Positions 17,827 through 26,882 of a DNA stretch of 64,000 nt are shown here, piece by piece. The stretch is from Sphingobium psychrophilum (GTDB lineage Bacteria > Pseudomonadota > Alphaproteobacteria > Sphingomonadales > Sphingomonadaceae), in NCBI RefSeq assembly GCF_012927105.1, contig NZ_JABBFV010000002.1, forward strand, positions 293,951 through 357,950, given 5' to 3'. How positions within the stretch are numbered: position 1 is the first letter of the stretch; every line of letters begins with the position of its first letter. Made by a program: the position numbers and the translations under genes. The notes beneath the pieces are model-generated. The model was not told the origin of the DNA. It did no database searches and saw only the letters and a list, made by a program, of their open reading frames with translations.

Positions 17827-19249
17827 GCTCCGCCTCCAGCGCCAGCAGCGATGCCGGCGCGCCCGACTCCCGATGCCACAACCGCCACAACAGGCTGGCC
17901 GCCGCCTCGATCCGATAAGCGGCGCTTCCGCGCACATCGCTCAACGGATCATAATCCTCACCCAGCGCGGCCACCGCGTCCGCGATCGTCGCCTGTGTCA
18001 AAGACTGGCCCGTCAGCGCGCCTTCGCAAGCCAGCGCCCGGCTCGGCGTTGCCGCCATGCCACCAAAGGCGACCCGCGCCTCGACGATCCGTTCGCCCTC
18101 CATTCCTAGCCGGATCGCACCGCACACCGCCGAAATATCGCTGTCGAACCGACGGGACAATTTGCCGATCAGGATGATGTCTGTCGCGGCGGGACGGGGG
18201 ATATGGACGCTTTCGACAAATTCGAACGGCCGCCGGTCCTGCTGCCCATAGGCCAGAAAATAATCCTCCAGCGCGATCGTCCGCCGCCCCATGGCGCTGC
18301 GCAGGGTCAGACTCGCGCCCAATGCGATCAGCGCCGGCGGCCCGTCACCGATCGGCGATCCGTTGGCGATATTGCCGCCCACGGTTGCGGCATTGCGCAC
18401 CTGCAACCCGCCGATCCGCCGCACCAGTTCGCCCATGTCCGGGTGCAGCCGCGCGAAAGCGGCATGGGCGTCGGCGTAACGCACCCCCGCGCCGACAGTC
18501 AGGCCCTCCGGCCCCTCCGCGATCGCCTGTAATTCCGCAATGTCGCCGATGAAGATCAATGTCTCCAGCGTTTGCAGCCCCTTCGTCACCCACAGGCCGA
18601 CGTCTGTCGCACCCGCCACCAGCCGCGCGTCGGGATGGGCGGCCAGCAGGTCGGCCAGCGCGGTCGCGGTGCGGGGGATGAACCAGCGCCGCGCGCCATC
18701 GCCGCCCGCAACGGTCTGGTCCGATGCGATTCCCCGCAACGCGGCGACCGTGCCCGCATCGTCCTGAGGCAGCGTCGGCACGCTCTCCGCCGCCTCCAAT
18801 ATCGGCCCATAGCCGGTACAGCGGCACAAATTGCCCGCCACGATATCGGCAACCGGCAGGTCATGGCCGCGCGCGCCGATGCAGCGGCCATGCAGCGACA
18901 TGACGAAACCAGGCGTGCAGAAGCCGCATTGCGAACTGCCGTTCGCCGCCATGCAGGCCTGCAACGGAGTGAGCGCATCCTCCTTGCCCAGACTCTCGAC
19001 CGTCAGCAGCGCCTTGCCATGCAGCATCGGCAGGAAGAGGATGCAGCTATTGAGCGCCCGCCACGCGATAGCGTCGCCATCCAGTTCGCCAACCAGCACG
19101 GTGCAGGCGCCGCAATCGCCCTCGGCGCAGCCCTCCTTCGTGCCGGTGCGGCCCAGGCGATAGCGCAGATGATCGAGGAGGGTGGCGGTGGGATCGACCT
19201 GCGCGATCTCCACCACGCCGCCGTCCAGCAGGAAGCGCACGCCGCTCAT
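17819..19249 (-). CDS. xdhA: Xanthine dehydrogenase iron-sulfur/FAD subunit
   Basis: The 476-residue small subunit carrying two [2Fe-2S] clusters and FAD, passing electrons from the molybdenum site to NAD. C41, C46 and C49 in GCAEGDCGAC belong to the first cluster; QCGFCTPG and NLCRCTGY bind the second. The FAD-binding domain begins near residue 190 (ARLVAGATDVGLWVTKG). The ATG at 19249 lies one base beyond the uraH stop, and earlier in-frame ATGs fall inside uraH. With XdhB it supplies urate for the next steps encoded upstream in the run. Confidence 0.95.
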   Translation of the reverse strand: MSGVRFLLDGGVVEIAQVDPTATLLDHLRYRLGRTGTKEGCAEGDCGACTVLVGELDGDAIAWRALNSCILFLPMLHGKALLTVESLGKEDALTPLQACMAANGSSQCGFCTPGFVMSLHGRCIGARGHDLPVADIVAGNLCRCTGYGPILEAAESVPTLPQDDAGTVAALRGIASDQTVAGGDGARRWFIPRTATALADLLAAHPDARLVAGATDVGLWVTKGLQTLETLIFIGDIAELQAIAEGPEGLTVGAGVRYADAHAAFARLHPDMGELVRRIGGLQVRNAATVGGNIANGSPIGDGPPALIALGASLTLRSAMGRRTIALEDYFLAYGQQDRRPFEFVESVHIPRPAATDIILIGKLSRRFDSDISAVCGAIRLGMEGERIVEARVAFGGMAATPSRALACEGALTGQSLTQATIADAVAALGEDYDPLSDVRGSAAYRIEAAASLLWRLWHRESGAPASLLALEAEHG

Positions 19250-19250
19250 C

Positions 19251-19580
19251 TCAACTGCCCCGATAGGTGGAATAGCCATAGGGCGATAGCAGTAACGGCA
19301 CATGATAATGGCCATCGTCCGCGACACCGAAATGGACAGCTATAACGTCAAGGAAAGGCGGGTCAGCCAGCACGGTCCCGCGCGCCCGATAATAGGCCGC
19401 GACCGCGAATGTCAGCTGGTAGCGGCCGGGTTCGATCGGGGGCAGGCTGGGGCAACGCCCGTCGGCATTGGTGACGCCTGCGAATAGTAGCGTGTCGTCC
19501 CCCGACAACAGTTCGATCGCCACGCCCTCGGCCGGGCAGCCATGGGCGGTGTCGAGGACATGGGTGGACAGGCTGGTCAT
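19251..19580 (-). CDS. uraH: 5-hydroxyisourate hydrolase (transthyretin-like)
   Basis: A 109-residue transthyretin-related enzyme that hydrolyses 5-hydroxyisourate, the unstable product of urate oxidation, to OHCU. The N-terminal [16 protein letters not shown] supplies the catalytic histidine, GRYQLTF an arginine region, and the C-terminus ends in the diagnostic YSTYRGS. The ATG at 19580 overlaps the flavoprotein stop (ATGA). Its direct coupling to the flavoprotein gene is a main reason to suspect that the flavoprotein makes its substrate. Confidence 0.95.
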   Translation of the reverse strand: MTSLSTHVLDTAHGCPAEGVAIELLSGDDTLLFAGVTNADGRCPSLPPIEPGRYQLTFAVAAYYRARGTVLADPPFLDVIAVHFGVADDGHYHVPLLLSPYGYSTYRGS

Positions 19581-20995
19581 TCGGCTGCCTCCTGACGCGG
19601 CCATTGGCCGATAAACTCCGCTTCGTCATAGGCGATCAGGTCGGCGACCAGCGCGTCCTTGTCGTCCAGAAACAGCTGGTCGGTCACGCCGCGGACCAGC
19701 CGGGGCAGGGCGGTCTGCAACCCCGACAGCGCGGAGGCGGAGAGGCCCAGGCTGATGAGCGCCGAATAGTTGAAGGCGAACAGGCCGTGCAGCGCCGTTG
19801 CGCCCGCCTCGTCGCGCGGCAACAGTTGAAAGCCGGGGCCGAGATAGGGATGCGCGTCGATCAGCGTATTGCCTTCGCCCGGCGGCGGGGTGAAGCGATC
19901 GGCCCAGCGCGCGATATGCGGCGCCAGCGTCGCCAGTTCGGGGCGCAGGCCGGGATCGCTGATGAGGCCGGTTGATAGGACCACGAAATCGAACATCTGT
20001 TCGCCCTGCGGCGTCGTAACGCAGACCTGTCCATCTTCTTGTCTCACATCCAGCCATGGCGCGCCCAGATGCAGCGCGAAACCGGGCCAGGCCGCCGCGC
20101 GATCGAAGGTGTCGTTGGTGGGCGGCTGGTTATGGCCGAGGAAACTCGCCATCACCCGATATTTGGTCGCGTCATCGAGCGCAGGATAGCGGCCAGTGAA
20201 CCCGACCCGCTCCATGAAACGGATCGGGTTGATCCGCGGCAGGCTCTTGCGCCGGATGAAGACATGCGCTTCCGCCACGCCCAGGCTCATCGCCGCATGG
20301 GCATTGTCGAACGCCGACGCACCGCCACCCAATATGCCGATCCGCTTGCCCGCCAGCGCGGCATAATCGATCGGCTCGCTGGTATGGACGTAGAGGTGTC
20401 GGGGCAGAGCGTCGCGGATCATGGCGGGCATGTGCCATTGCCCGCCGCCCTGGATGCCGGTCGCCAATATGACCTTGCGCGCCAGCAAGGGCGCTTGCCC
20501 GTCGAGATGCAACCGGTGCAGCCCGTCCCCGATCGGCTCGATCAGCGTCAGGCGCGTATCGTTGCGCACCGGCAGCGCCAGCACCCGGCGATACCAACGT
20601 AGATAGGCCATCCAGTCGCCGCGCGCGATCTTGTCGACCGCGTCCCAGCCTGCCGTCCCGTGCTGCGCGTCCCACCAGGCGCGATAGGTGAGCGCGGGCA
20701 CCCCGAAATCGATCGGGTTCAGCATCTTGGGCGTGCGCAGCGTAATCATCCGCGCATAGCTGTCCCATGGTCCCTCCAGACCCGCCGGGCTTTCGTCGAT
20801 GACCAGTATGTTGGATACGCGCTCGCGCAGCAGGCCGAAGGCCGCGGCAAGCCCGCTCTGCCCCCCGCCAACGATCACCACGTCATAAACAGGACCGTCG
20901 GGATGGGCGCGCGGCCGGGTCCAGTCCGCGCCGCCGAAACCGATCAGCGACAACTGGCGGGCGAGGTCCGCTTCCAGGGCGGGCAGGCCGATCAT
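19577..20995 (-). CDS. FAD/NAD(P)-dependent monooxygenase-like flavoprotein; candidate urate hydroxylase
   Basis: A 472-residue flavoprotein with two Rossmann motifs: [10 protein letters not shown] at about residues 39-48 for FAD and [12 protein letters not shown] at about 218-229 for NAD(P)H. Between them sits [11 protein letters not shown], as in group B flavin monooxygenases and ornithine hydroxylases. It is not related to Uox, to PuuD or, by motif layout, to the HpxO-type (PHBH-like) urate hydroxylase. No other gene here could oxidise urate, and it lies between uraD and uraH, so urate hydroxylation to 5-hydroxyisourate is proposed. The start at 20995 is preferred: GGGGAGGA ends six bases before it but directly abuts the alternative ATG at 21001. 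Function is inference. Confidence 0.8.
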   Translation of the reverse strand: MIGLPALEADLARQLSLIGFGGADWTRPRAHPDGPVYDVVIVGGGQSGLAAAFGLLRERVSNILVIDESPAGLEGPWDSYARMITLRTPKMLNPIDFGVPALTYRAWWDAQHGTAGWDAVDKIARGDWMAYLRWYRRVLALPVRNDTRLTLIEPIGDGLHRLHLDGQAPLLARKVILATGIQGGGQWHMPAMIRDALPRHLYVHTSEPIDYAALAGKRIGILGGGASAFDNAHAAMSLGVAEAHVFIRRKSLPRINPIRFMERVGFTGRYPALDDATKYRVMASFLGHNQPPTNDTFDRAAAWPGFALHLGAPWLDVRQEDGQVCVTTPQGEQMFDFVVLSTGLISDPGLRPELATLAPHIARWADRFTPPPGEGNTLIDAHPYLGPGFQLLPRDEAGATALHGLFAFNYSALISLGLSASALSGLQTALPRLVRGVTDQLFLDDKDALVADLIAYDEAEFIGQWPRQEAAE

Positions 20996-20999
20996 GCCC

Positions 21000-21129
21000 A
21001 TTCCTCCCCGAAACGGGGAGGGGGACCGCCCGCAGGGTGGTGGAGGGGGATATCCCCACGCGCTGCGGCAAGAGGATAGCCCCCTCCGTCACCGCTTCGC
21101 GGTGCCACCTCCCCATGTCGGGGAGGAAT
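21000..21129. repeat. Palindromic intergenic repeat element with 11-base terminal inverted repeats
   Basis: The 145-base gap between uraD and the flavoprotein gene is filled by a GC-rich palindromic element. Its ends form a perfect inverted repeat: ATTCCTCCCCG at 21000-21010 and CGGGGAGGAAT at 21119-21129. Inner dyads include CTCCCC/GGGGAG at 21004-21020 and GGAGGGGG-type arms facing CCCCCTCC. Such elements recur between genes in sphingomonad genomes. On the minus strand its edge supplies the Shine-Dalgarno sequence of the flavoprotein gene. It interrupts an otherwise gapless run. Confidence 0.75.
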
Positions 21130-21140
21130 ACAAACGGCTC

Positions 21141-21593
21141 TCATGTCATATCCCCCAACCGTAACCGAACGATCTGCCCAATCTGCTCGATCGCCGTCGC
21201 GATTTCCTCTTCCCGCTCGTGGCGCAGACGCGCTTCCATCGCCGCCAATATACCCGCCTTGTCGGTCAGCCGCACGCAGACGATGAAAGGAAAACCAAAG
21301 CGTTCCCGATAGGCGGCGTTGAGCGCATGGAAGCGCGCATAGTCTTGCGGCGTCAGCCGATCCAGCCCGGCCGACGCCTGTTCCGCCGCCGATGCGTCGG
21401 TCAGCGTCCGGTCGATCGCCGCCTTTCCCGCCAGTTCGGGATGGGCGCGGATCAGGGCCAATTGCTCCTCGCCGCTGGCGCTGCGGACCACCGCCATCAG
21501 GTCCGCCCAGCGGTCCCCGGACGACGGGCGCGCATCGGCCCGCGCCTCTATCCAAGGGCTATGTTCGAACAATGCTTGTTGGGGGCCGGTCAA
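21141..21593 (-). CDS. uraD: OHCU decarboxylase
   Basis: A 150-residue enzyme that decarboxylates 2-oxo-4-hydroxy-4-carboxy-5-ureidoimidazoline to S-allantoin. The family stretches LFEHSPWIEARA, IRAHPELAGKA with the catalytic histidine, and NAAYRERFGFPFIVCVR are present. Translation probably begins at a TTG at 21593: no ATG is available, GGAGGG lies eight bases upstream, and the TTG overlaps the hpxZ stop as TTGA. The N-terminus is a few residues shorter than usual. It precedes the repeat element and the flavoprotein gene. Confidence 0.93.
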   Translation of the reverse strand: MTGPQQALFEHSPWIEARADARPSSGDRWADLMAVVRSASGEEQLALIRAHPELAGKAAIDRTLTDASAAEQASAGLDRLTPQDYARFHALNAAYRERFGFPFIVCVRLTDKAGILAAMEARLRHEREEEIATAIEQIGQIVRLRLGDMT

Positions 21594-21970
21594 TGCGTGT
21601 TTCCCTCCAGCGAGACATGCGCCGACACGACTTTCCAGCCATCGGCGAACTTGACCCAGCTTTGCGTCTGGCGACCGCGCCGGTCGCTATTCTCACGGAA
21701 AAATTCGGCGTCGGCGGTGGCGAAAGCGTCGCCATAGACGGTGATCGCGACCTTCCCCAATGTGCGCTGCGGCGATCCGCCGCGACCCTTGCGGAACGCC
21801 CGTATCTCCTCAATGCCGTAGAGCACTTCGCCGACGCCATAGCGGTTGGTGGTCGGCGCATCGTGGAACAGGGCGTCCATCGCCGGGATGTCGTCCTCCA
21901 TCAGCGCCCGCTCATATTCGGCAAAGGCGGCGGTCATTTCGGCGAGCAACACGGGATCGTCTATCGTCAT
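21590..21970 (-). CDS. hpxZ: HpxZ/AtzH-like protein (DUF3225)
   Basis: A 126-residue SnoaL-fold small protein of the DUF3225 family. In Klebsiella, hpxZ belongs to the hpxWXYZ oxalurate genes; the related AtzH acts with AtzE and AtzG in cyanuric acid catabolism as a decarboxylase. Conserved features seen are DALFHDAPTTNRYGVGE, RTLGKVAITVYG and QSQSWVKF-like TQSWVKFADGWKVVSAHVS. It is coupled by ATGA to puuE upstream and by TTGA to uraD downstream. The partners HpxW, AtzE/HpxY-like and AtzG/HpxX-like are all encoded further up the same run. Exact reaction uncertain. Confidence 0.85.
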   Translation of the reverse strand: MTIDDPVLLAEMTAAFAEYERALMEDDIPAMDALFHDAPTTNRYGVGEVLYGIEEIRAFRKGRGGSPQRTLGKVAITVYGDAFATADAEFFRENSDRRGRQTQSWVKFADGWKVVSAHVSLEGNTH

Positions 21971-22842
21971 AGCGGGTGAACCTCCATCCAGTGGCGGGCG
22001 ATATCGATGCGGCGCGCGACCCAGGCGTCGCCGCTGGCAATCACATGGTCGAGGAAACGGGCCAGGGCGCGGGCGCGGGCCGGGCGTCCCGCGATGCGGC
22101 CGTGCAGGCCGATCGACATCATCCGCCCGCCTTCCTCCCGCAATTGGTCGAACGTGTCGCGCAGGTAGCGGAAGAACTGATCGCCCTCGGTAAAGCCGTT
22201 ATAGGCGACCATCTTCATGTCGTTGGCGTCGAGCGTATAGGGGACGATGAGTTGCCCTCTATCATAATAGGGCAGGTCGTCGGCATAGCTGTCCGCGTCA
22301 TAGACGAAGCCGCCTTCCTCCCGCACCAGCCGCGCGGTGTTGGGCGATGTGCGGCCCTGATACCAGCCCAGCGGTCGGCTGCCGGTCAGGCTGGTGTGCA
22401 GCGCGATCGCTTCGGTAATATGCGCGCGCTCGACGTCTTCGGGCACGGTTTGATAGTCGATCCATTTCAGGCCGTGACTGGCGATTTCCCAGTCCGCCGC
22501 CAGCATCGCCTCGACCGCTGCGGGGTTCATCGCCATCGCTTTCGCTACGCCAAAAACCGTGACCGGAAGGCCGCGCTGCGTGAAGATCCGGTGCAGTCGC
22601 CAGAACCCGGCACGGCCGCCATATTCATACAGGCTTTCCATCGCCATCGCCCGGTCGGCATGGCTCTGCGCCCCAACCATTTCGGACAGGAAGGCTTCGG
22701 AGCCCCTGTCGCCGTTGAGGACGCTATTCTCCGCGCCTTCCTCATAATTGACGACGCACTGCACCGCGACCCGCGCGCCGCCCGGCCAGCGCGAATCGGG
22801 CGGCGACGCGCCATAGCCTATGAGGTCGCGGGGCGGGGTCAT
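21967..22842 (-). CDS. puuE: Allantoinase PuuE (polysaccharide-deacetylase fold)
   Basis: A 291-residue metal-independent allantoinase that opens allantoin to allantoate. It belongs to the NodB/polysaccharide deacetylase superfamily; VQCVVNYEEGAENSVLNGD and DWEIASHGLKWIDYQ, with ITEAIALHTSLTGSRPLGWY, match the PuuE subgroup. The ATG at 22842 overlaps the pucG stop (ATGA); a start further upstream would lie inside pucG. Its product goes to AllC, encoded two genes upstream in the run. Confidence 0.95.
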   Translation of the reverse strand: MTPPRDLIGYGASPPDSRWPGGARVAVQCVVNYEEGAENSVLNGDRGSEAFLSEMVGAQSHADRAMAMESLYEYGGRAGFWRLHRIFTQRGLPVTVFGVAKAMAMNPAAVEAMLAADWEIASHGLKWIDYQTVPEDVERAHITEAIALHTSLTGSRPLGWYQGRTSPNTARLVREEGGFVYDADSYADDLPYYDRGQLIVPYTLDANDMKMVAYNGFTEGDQFFRYLRDTFDQLREEGGRMMSIGLHGRIAGRPARARALARFLDHVIASGDAWVARRIDIARHWMEVHPL

Positions 22843-24089
22843 GCGTCCCACGCCGCCATCGCGGCGTTGACAGCCTCGCCCGCGGGCAGCGTAAATCCCT
22901 CCTGCCGCAGGCACGCCTCCAGCGCGCCGAGCGTGATCAGAACCTTATGCTTCATCGCGTTATAGCCCATCGCGCCGATCCGCCAGATGCGGCCCTGCAA
23001 CGGACCGAAGGCAGTGCCGATCTCGATCTCGAACGCATCGCGCATCATCGTGCGCACCCGCTCGCCGTCCACGCCCTGCGGAATGAAGACGCCCGTCACA
23101 TTGGTCATGCGATGCGCGTCGTCGCCGAAGACGGTCAGCCCCATGGCGCGCAGCCCGGCGGTCATGGCGCGCCCGGCGGCTTCGTGGCGGGCGTAGCGGG
23201 CCTCCAGCCCTTCCCCCAGCATGATCCGCGCGCATTCCCGCGCGGCATAGAGCATCGACGTTGCCTCGGTATGATGGTTCAGGCGCTTGTCGCTCCAATA
23301 ATCCATGATCATGGCGAGGTCGAAATAGTTGGAGCCGATGCGCGGTCCCGCGCCGTCGCTGATGTCGTCGCGGCGGATGCCCGCTTCGACCCGCTTACGG
23401 CCCTGGATCAGCGCCGCCGCCTTGTCGGAGATGGTGATCGGCGCCGAGCCGGAAGGCCCGCCCAGGCATTTCTGCAAGCCGCCGGTGACGATGTCCGCGC
23501 CCCAGCGATCGGCGGCGATTGCCATGCCGCCGATCGTCGCGGTCGCATCGACATAGAGCAGCGCCCCCGCCGCCGCGCAGAGCGCGCCCAGCCCGTCGAG
23601 CGGTTGCGCCATGGAGGTCGAGGTGTCGCCATGGATGGTCGCGACCACCTTGGGCTGCACCCGTTCGATCCCGGCAGCGATGGCATCCATCGGCACGATT
23701 TCGCCCCAGGACGCTTCCACCGTTTCGACCCGCGCGCCGATGCGGCCCAATATTTCCGTCAGCAGCAGGCCGAACCGGCCGAAATTGACCACCAGCACGG
23801 TGTCGCCCGGTGCGACAATGCTGACCAGCGCCGCTTCGATCCCCGCCCGCGCGGTGCCATCTACCAGCATCGTCCACTGGTTCTGCGTGCCGAAGATCGG
23901 GCGGTACAGCGCCATGACCTGGTTCATATAGCCGGTCATTTCCGGGTCGAACTGGCCCAGCAGATCGGCGGACATGGCGCGCAGAACGCGGGGATGGGCG
24001 TTGACCGGCCCCGGACCCATCAGCAGCCGCTGGGGCGGGTCGATCTCGCCGAAGAGGCCGGAAGCCAAGTGATCGTCAAGCGGCGGCAA
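22839..24089 (-). CDS. pucG: (S)-ureidoglycine-glyoxylate transaminase
   Basis: A 416-residue PLP-dependent class V aminotransferase of the alanine-glyoxylate aminotransferase family, matching PucG. It transfers the amino group of ureidoglycine to glyoxylate, giving oxalurate and glycine. RLLMGPGPVNAHPRVLRAM opens the fold, DATATIGGM holds the PLP aspartate, and TGGLQKCLGGPSG contains the PLP-binding lysine. Its 5' end overlaps the allC stop by 14 bases. Production of oxalurate explains the HpxZ/HpxW/AtzE-type genes in the run. A generic serine-pyruvate aminotransferase is the alternative, less likely here. Confidence 0.9.
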   Translation of the reverse strand: MPPLDDHLASGLFGEIDPPQRLLMGPGPVNAHPRVLRAMSADLLGQFDPEMTGYMNQVMALYRPIFGTQNQWTMLVDGTARAGIEAALVSIVAPGDTVLVVNFGRFGLLLTEILGRIGARVETVEASWGEIVPMDAIAAGIERVQPKVVATIHGDTSTSMAQPLDGLGALCAAAGALLYVDATATIGGMAIAADRWGADIVTGGLQKCLGGPSGSAPITISDKAAALIQGRKRVEAGIRRDDISDGAGPRIGSNYFDLAMIMDYWSDKRLNHHTEATSMLYAARECARIMLGEGLEARYARHEAAGRAMTAGLRAMGLTVFGDDAHRMTNVTGVFIPQGVDGERVRTMMRDAFEIEIGTAFGPLQGRIWRIGAMGYNAMKHKVLITLGALEACLRQEGFTLPAGEAVNAAMAAWDA

Positions 24090-25311
24090 AAGTCTCTCCC
24101 AATTTGTCTATGAAGCCCAGCATGGCCTGCAACGCGGCATCGGCATCGGCCGGATCGACATGTTCGGCAGGATTATGGCTGATCCCATCCTTGCAGCGGA
24201 TGAAGAGCATGGCGGTCGGGCACAGCGCCGCCATCACCATTGCATCATGGCCCGCGCCCGACACGAGGCGGAACGGCGGCTGGCCGGTGCCGACGATGGC
24301 GGCGTCCATCAGGCCCGTAAGTTGCGGATCGCACGGACTGGCAGGCAAGTCGTGGACCAGCGTCGTTGCCACATCCAGCCGGCGGCGGCCGGCGATGCCG
24401 GTGATGGCGTCGATCATCGCCTCCGCGGCGCTATCGCGCCGAGCCGCATCGCCAGACCGCACGTCGATGGTGAAACGCACTTCGCCGGGGATGACATTGG
24501 CCGCGCCCGGCAGCGCCTCGATCCGTCCCACCGTGGCGACGAGGTCGGATGCGGCATCGCGTGCTAGTCCCTCAATCGCCAGCATCGCTTCCGCCGCGCC
24601 CGCGAGCGCGTCGCGCCGCAAGGGCATCGACGTCGTGCCGGCATGGCCTGCCATGCCCCGCAGCGTTACCTGATAGCGCAGTTGCGCCGCGATGCCGGTA
24701 ACGGTGCCTAGCGCCAACCCCTGCGCCTCCAGTACCGGCCCCTGTTCGATATGCGCTTCGAGATAGGCGAGGGTGGTCTCGGGCGCGCGCGCTGCGGAGA
24801 GATAGGCACCAATGTCGACGCCTGCATCCCCTAATGCAACGCCGTCGCCGTCATTGAGGTCCAGCGCCTCAGCCACCAGCGTCCCCGCCACCGCCCGGCT
24901 GGTCAGCATGGCGGCAGGAAAGCGCGATCCTTCCTCGTCGCCAAAGGCGATCACCTCGATCGGGAAGGGCAGGCGACGCCCGGCGCGGTGCAGCGCCGCG
25001 ACCGCCTCCACGCCCAACATGATGCCCAGCGGCCCGTCATAGCACCCCGCATCCCTGACGCTGTCAAGATGGCTGCCGATCAGCAGCGCGGGCGCGGCCG
25101 GGTCCAGCCCTTCGTATCGGCCGATCAGGTTGGCGGCCGGGTCGCGCCGCACAGCCATACCCGCCTCTTCCATCCACCCCGCCAGCGCCGCCTGTGCATG
25201 GGCATAGGCCGGCGTCAGATAGCCCCGATACAGGCCACCCGCCATGTCGCTATAGGGCGGCACGCCCAGCGCGTCGCAGCGTGCGACCGCTCTCGCTCCG
25301 CCGCTCACCAT
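24076..25311 (-). CDS. allC: Allantoate amidohydrolase (M20 family)
   Basis: A 411-residue binuclear-metal amidohydrolase of the allantoate amidohydrolase/N-carbamoyl amino acid hydrolase family. It should convert allantoate to ureidoglycine, CO2 and ammonia. Metal-ligand motifs are IGSHLDSV, AGCYDGPLGI, FGDEEGSRFP and EAHIEQGPVLE; the dimerisation domain follows with GMAGHAGTTSMPLRRDAL. It overlaps the preceding GGT-like gene by seven bases and the next gene by 14. AllC is favoured over ureidoglycolate or carbamoyl-amino-acid hydrolases because puuE and pucG are neighbours. Confidence 0.9.
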   Translation of the reverse strand: MVSGGARAVARCDALGVPPYSDMAGGLYRGYLTPAYAHAQAALAGWMEEAGMAVRRDPAANLIGRYEGLDPAAPALLIGSHLDSVRDAGCYDGPLGIMLGVEAVAALHRAGRRLPFPIEVIAFGDEEGSRFPAAMLTSRAVAGTLVAEALDLNDGDGVALGDAGVDIGAYLSAARAPETTLAYLEAHIEQGPVLEAQGLALGTVTGIAAQLRYQVTLRGMAGHAGTTSMPLRRDALAGAAEAMLAIEGLARDAASDLVATVGRIEALPGAANVIPGEVRFTIDVRSGDAARRDSAAEAMIDAITGIAGRRRLDVATTLVHDLPASPCDPQLTGLMDAAIVGTGQPPFRLVSGAGHDAMVMAALCPTAMLFIRCKDGISHNPAEHVDPADADAALQAMLGFIDKLGETFAAA

Positions 25312-26882
25312 GCCGCCACCGCGCCGTCGCTACGCGGATCGGTCGCGCCGTCCAGCCGCCCATCACTATGGCGCACGATAGCCCCGGCATGGCCCATGGT
25401 CGGGGTTAGCGGCCCGACCCGTTCGACATCATGACCGGCGGCCGCGAGTTCGGCATAGACGCTGTGGTCGAACCCGTCCTCCAGCTTGAGCGTTGTCGAT
25501 TGCTCGCCCCAAGTGCGCCCCAACAGCCAGCGCGGCGCACTGATCGCCTCCTGCAAGTCCATGCCATAGCGGGCGTAGCGCGTGAACAAGGCCGCCTGTG
25601 TCTGCGGCTGGCCCTCGCCGCCCATCGTGCCGTAGGCCATCACCCGACCGTCGTCGAAACATGCGAGCGCGGGATTGAGTGTGTGGAAAGGTTTGCGGCC
25701 GGGCTTCAGCGCATTCCAGCCGCTCTCCGCCAACCGGAAGCTGCTGCCGCGATTCTGCCAGGTAATGCCGGTGCGCGGCAGCACCAGACCCGATCCGAAC
25801 TCGAAATAGGTGGACTGGATGCAGGATACGACCCGCCCGTCGCCATCGGCGGCTGCGAACCAGCAGGTGTCGCCCCATTGGGGCGGCTGCGGCCAGGGGA
25901 GGGCGCGGGCCGGATCGATCTTCGCTGCCAGCGCATCCAGCGCGGCGGGATCGTCCAGCAGGCCTTGCCAGTCATAATCGTGGAAAACCGGGTCGCCGAC
26001 ATGGGTGTCGCGGATCAGGAAGGCCTGTTTTGTCGCTTCGACCAGCCCATGCACATGGTCGAACCCATCGGCGCTCCCAGCGCGCAGCCGGTCGAACAGC
26101 GCGAGGATCAGCAGCGAGGCGAAGCCCTGGGTCGGCGGCGCGCTGTTATAGAGGGTCGCGCCATCGATCCCGACATGCAGCGGATCAGGGCGGGTCGCCT
26201 GATGCGCGGCCAGATCGGCGGCGGAAACGGGGCTGCCCAGCGCCGCCAGATCGGCGGCGATGTCGGCCGCCAGCGCGCCGCTGTAAAAACTTGCCAATCC
26301 CTCGTCCGCCAGCCGTTCCAGCGTGTCGGCCAATAGGGGCTGGCGCAACAGATCGCTCGCGCGCACCGGCCGACCTTCGGGTTCGAAGGTCGTTGCATAG
26401 GCACCTGGCTGACCGCGCAACTCCTCGCCCTTGGTCGCGGCGATAGCCGCGCCGCCCGCGGTGACGGCGACGCCTGCGCGCGCATGGTCGATCGCATCGC
26501 GCAGCAACCGGGCCAGTGGCAGCGTGCCGCCCTCCAGGGCCGCCGCCCAGCCCGAAACCGTCCCCGCCACCGTGTTCGCCGCCAGTGGTCCGCGCGTCGG
26601 CACCGCTTCAAGTCCCGCATAGAGCGACAGGTCCGCCTTGGCCGCCGCGCCGCCGCAGCCATGGATGCCATGAACGCGCCCGTCCGGCTCCCGGATCAGC
26701 CAGAACCCATCGCCACCGATGCCGGTCATGTGCGGATAGACCACCGCCAGAGTCGCCGCGACCGCGACGCACGCCTCCACCGCATTACCCCCATCGCGCA
26801 GCACGCTGAGGCCCGCTGCGCTCGCCAGATGATGCGGCGCGGTCACCATGCCGTGCCGGCCAGATAGGGTCGAAAGCGCCAT
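25305..26882 (-). CDS. hpxW: HpxW-like gamma-glutamyltransferase-family amidohydrolase (oxamate amidohydrolase)
   Basis: A 525-residue Ntn hydrolase of the gamma-glutamyltransferase family. The autocatalytic cleavage point is predicted at T339 (QWGDTCWF), splitting it into two subunits. There is no signal peptide, so it is cytosolic, unlike classical GGT. PHMTGIGGDGFWL and GTMGGEGQPQTQA are family stretches. Klebsiella HpxW hydrolyses oxamate to oxalate and ammonia at the end of the oxalurate branch, and the same neighbours (hpxZ, amidase) occur here. It starts one base from the stop of the nucleosidase-like gene. A glutathione or other peptide role is the alternative. Confidence 0.8.
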   Translation of the reverse strand: MALSTLSGRHGMVTAPHHLASAAGLSVLRDGGNAVEACVAVAATLAVVYPHMTGIGGDGFWLIREPDGRVHGIHGCGGAAAKADLSLYAGLEAVPTRGPLAANTVAGTVSGWAAALEGGTLPLARLLRDAIDHARAGVAVTAGGAAIAATKGEELRGQPGAYATTFEPEGRPVRASDLLRQPLLADTLERLADEGLASFYSGALAADIAADLAALGSPVSAADLAAHQATRPDPLHVGIDGATLYNSAPPTQGFASLLILALFDRLRAGSADGFDHVHGLVEATKQAFLIRDTHVGDPVFHDYDWQGLLDDPAALDALAAKIDPARALPWPQPPQWGDTCWFAAADGDGRVVSCIQSTYFEFGSGLVLPRTGITWQNRGSSFRLAESGWNALKPGRKPFHTLNPALACFDDGRVMAYGTMGGEGQPQTQAALFTRYARYGMDLQEAISAPRWLLGRTWGEQSTTLKLEDGFDHSVYAELAAAGHDVERVGPLTPTMGHAGAIVRHSDGRLDGATDPRSDGAVAAW

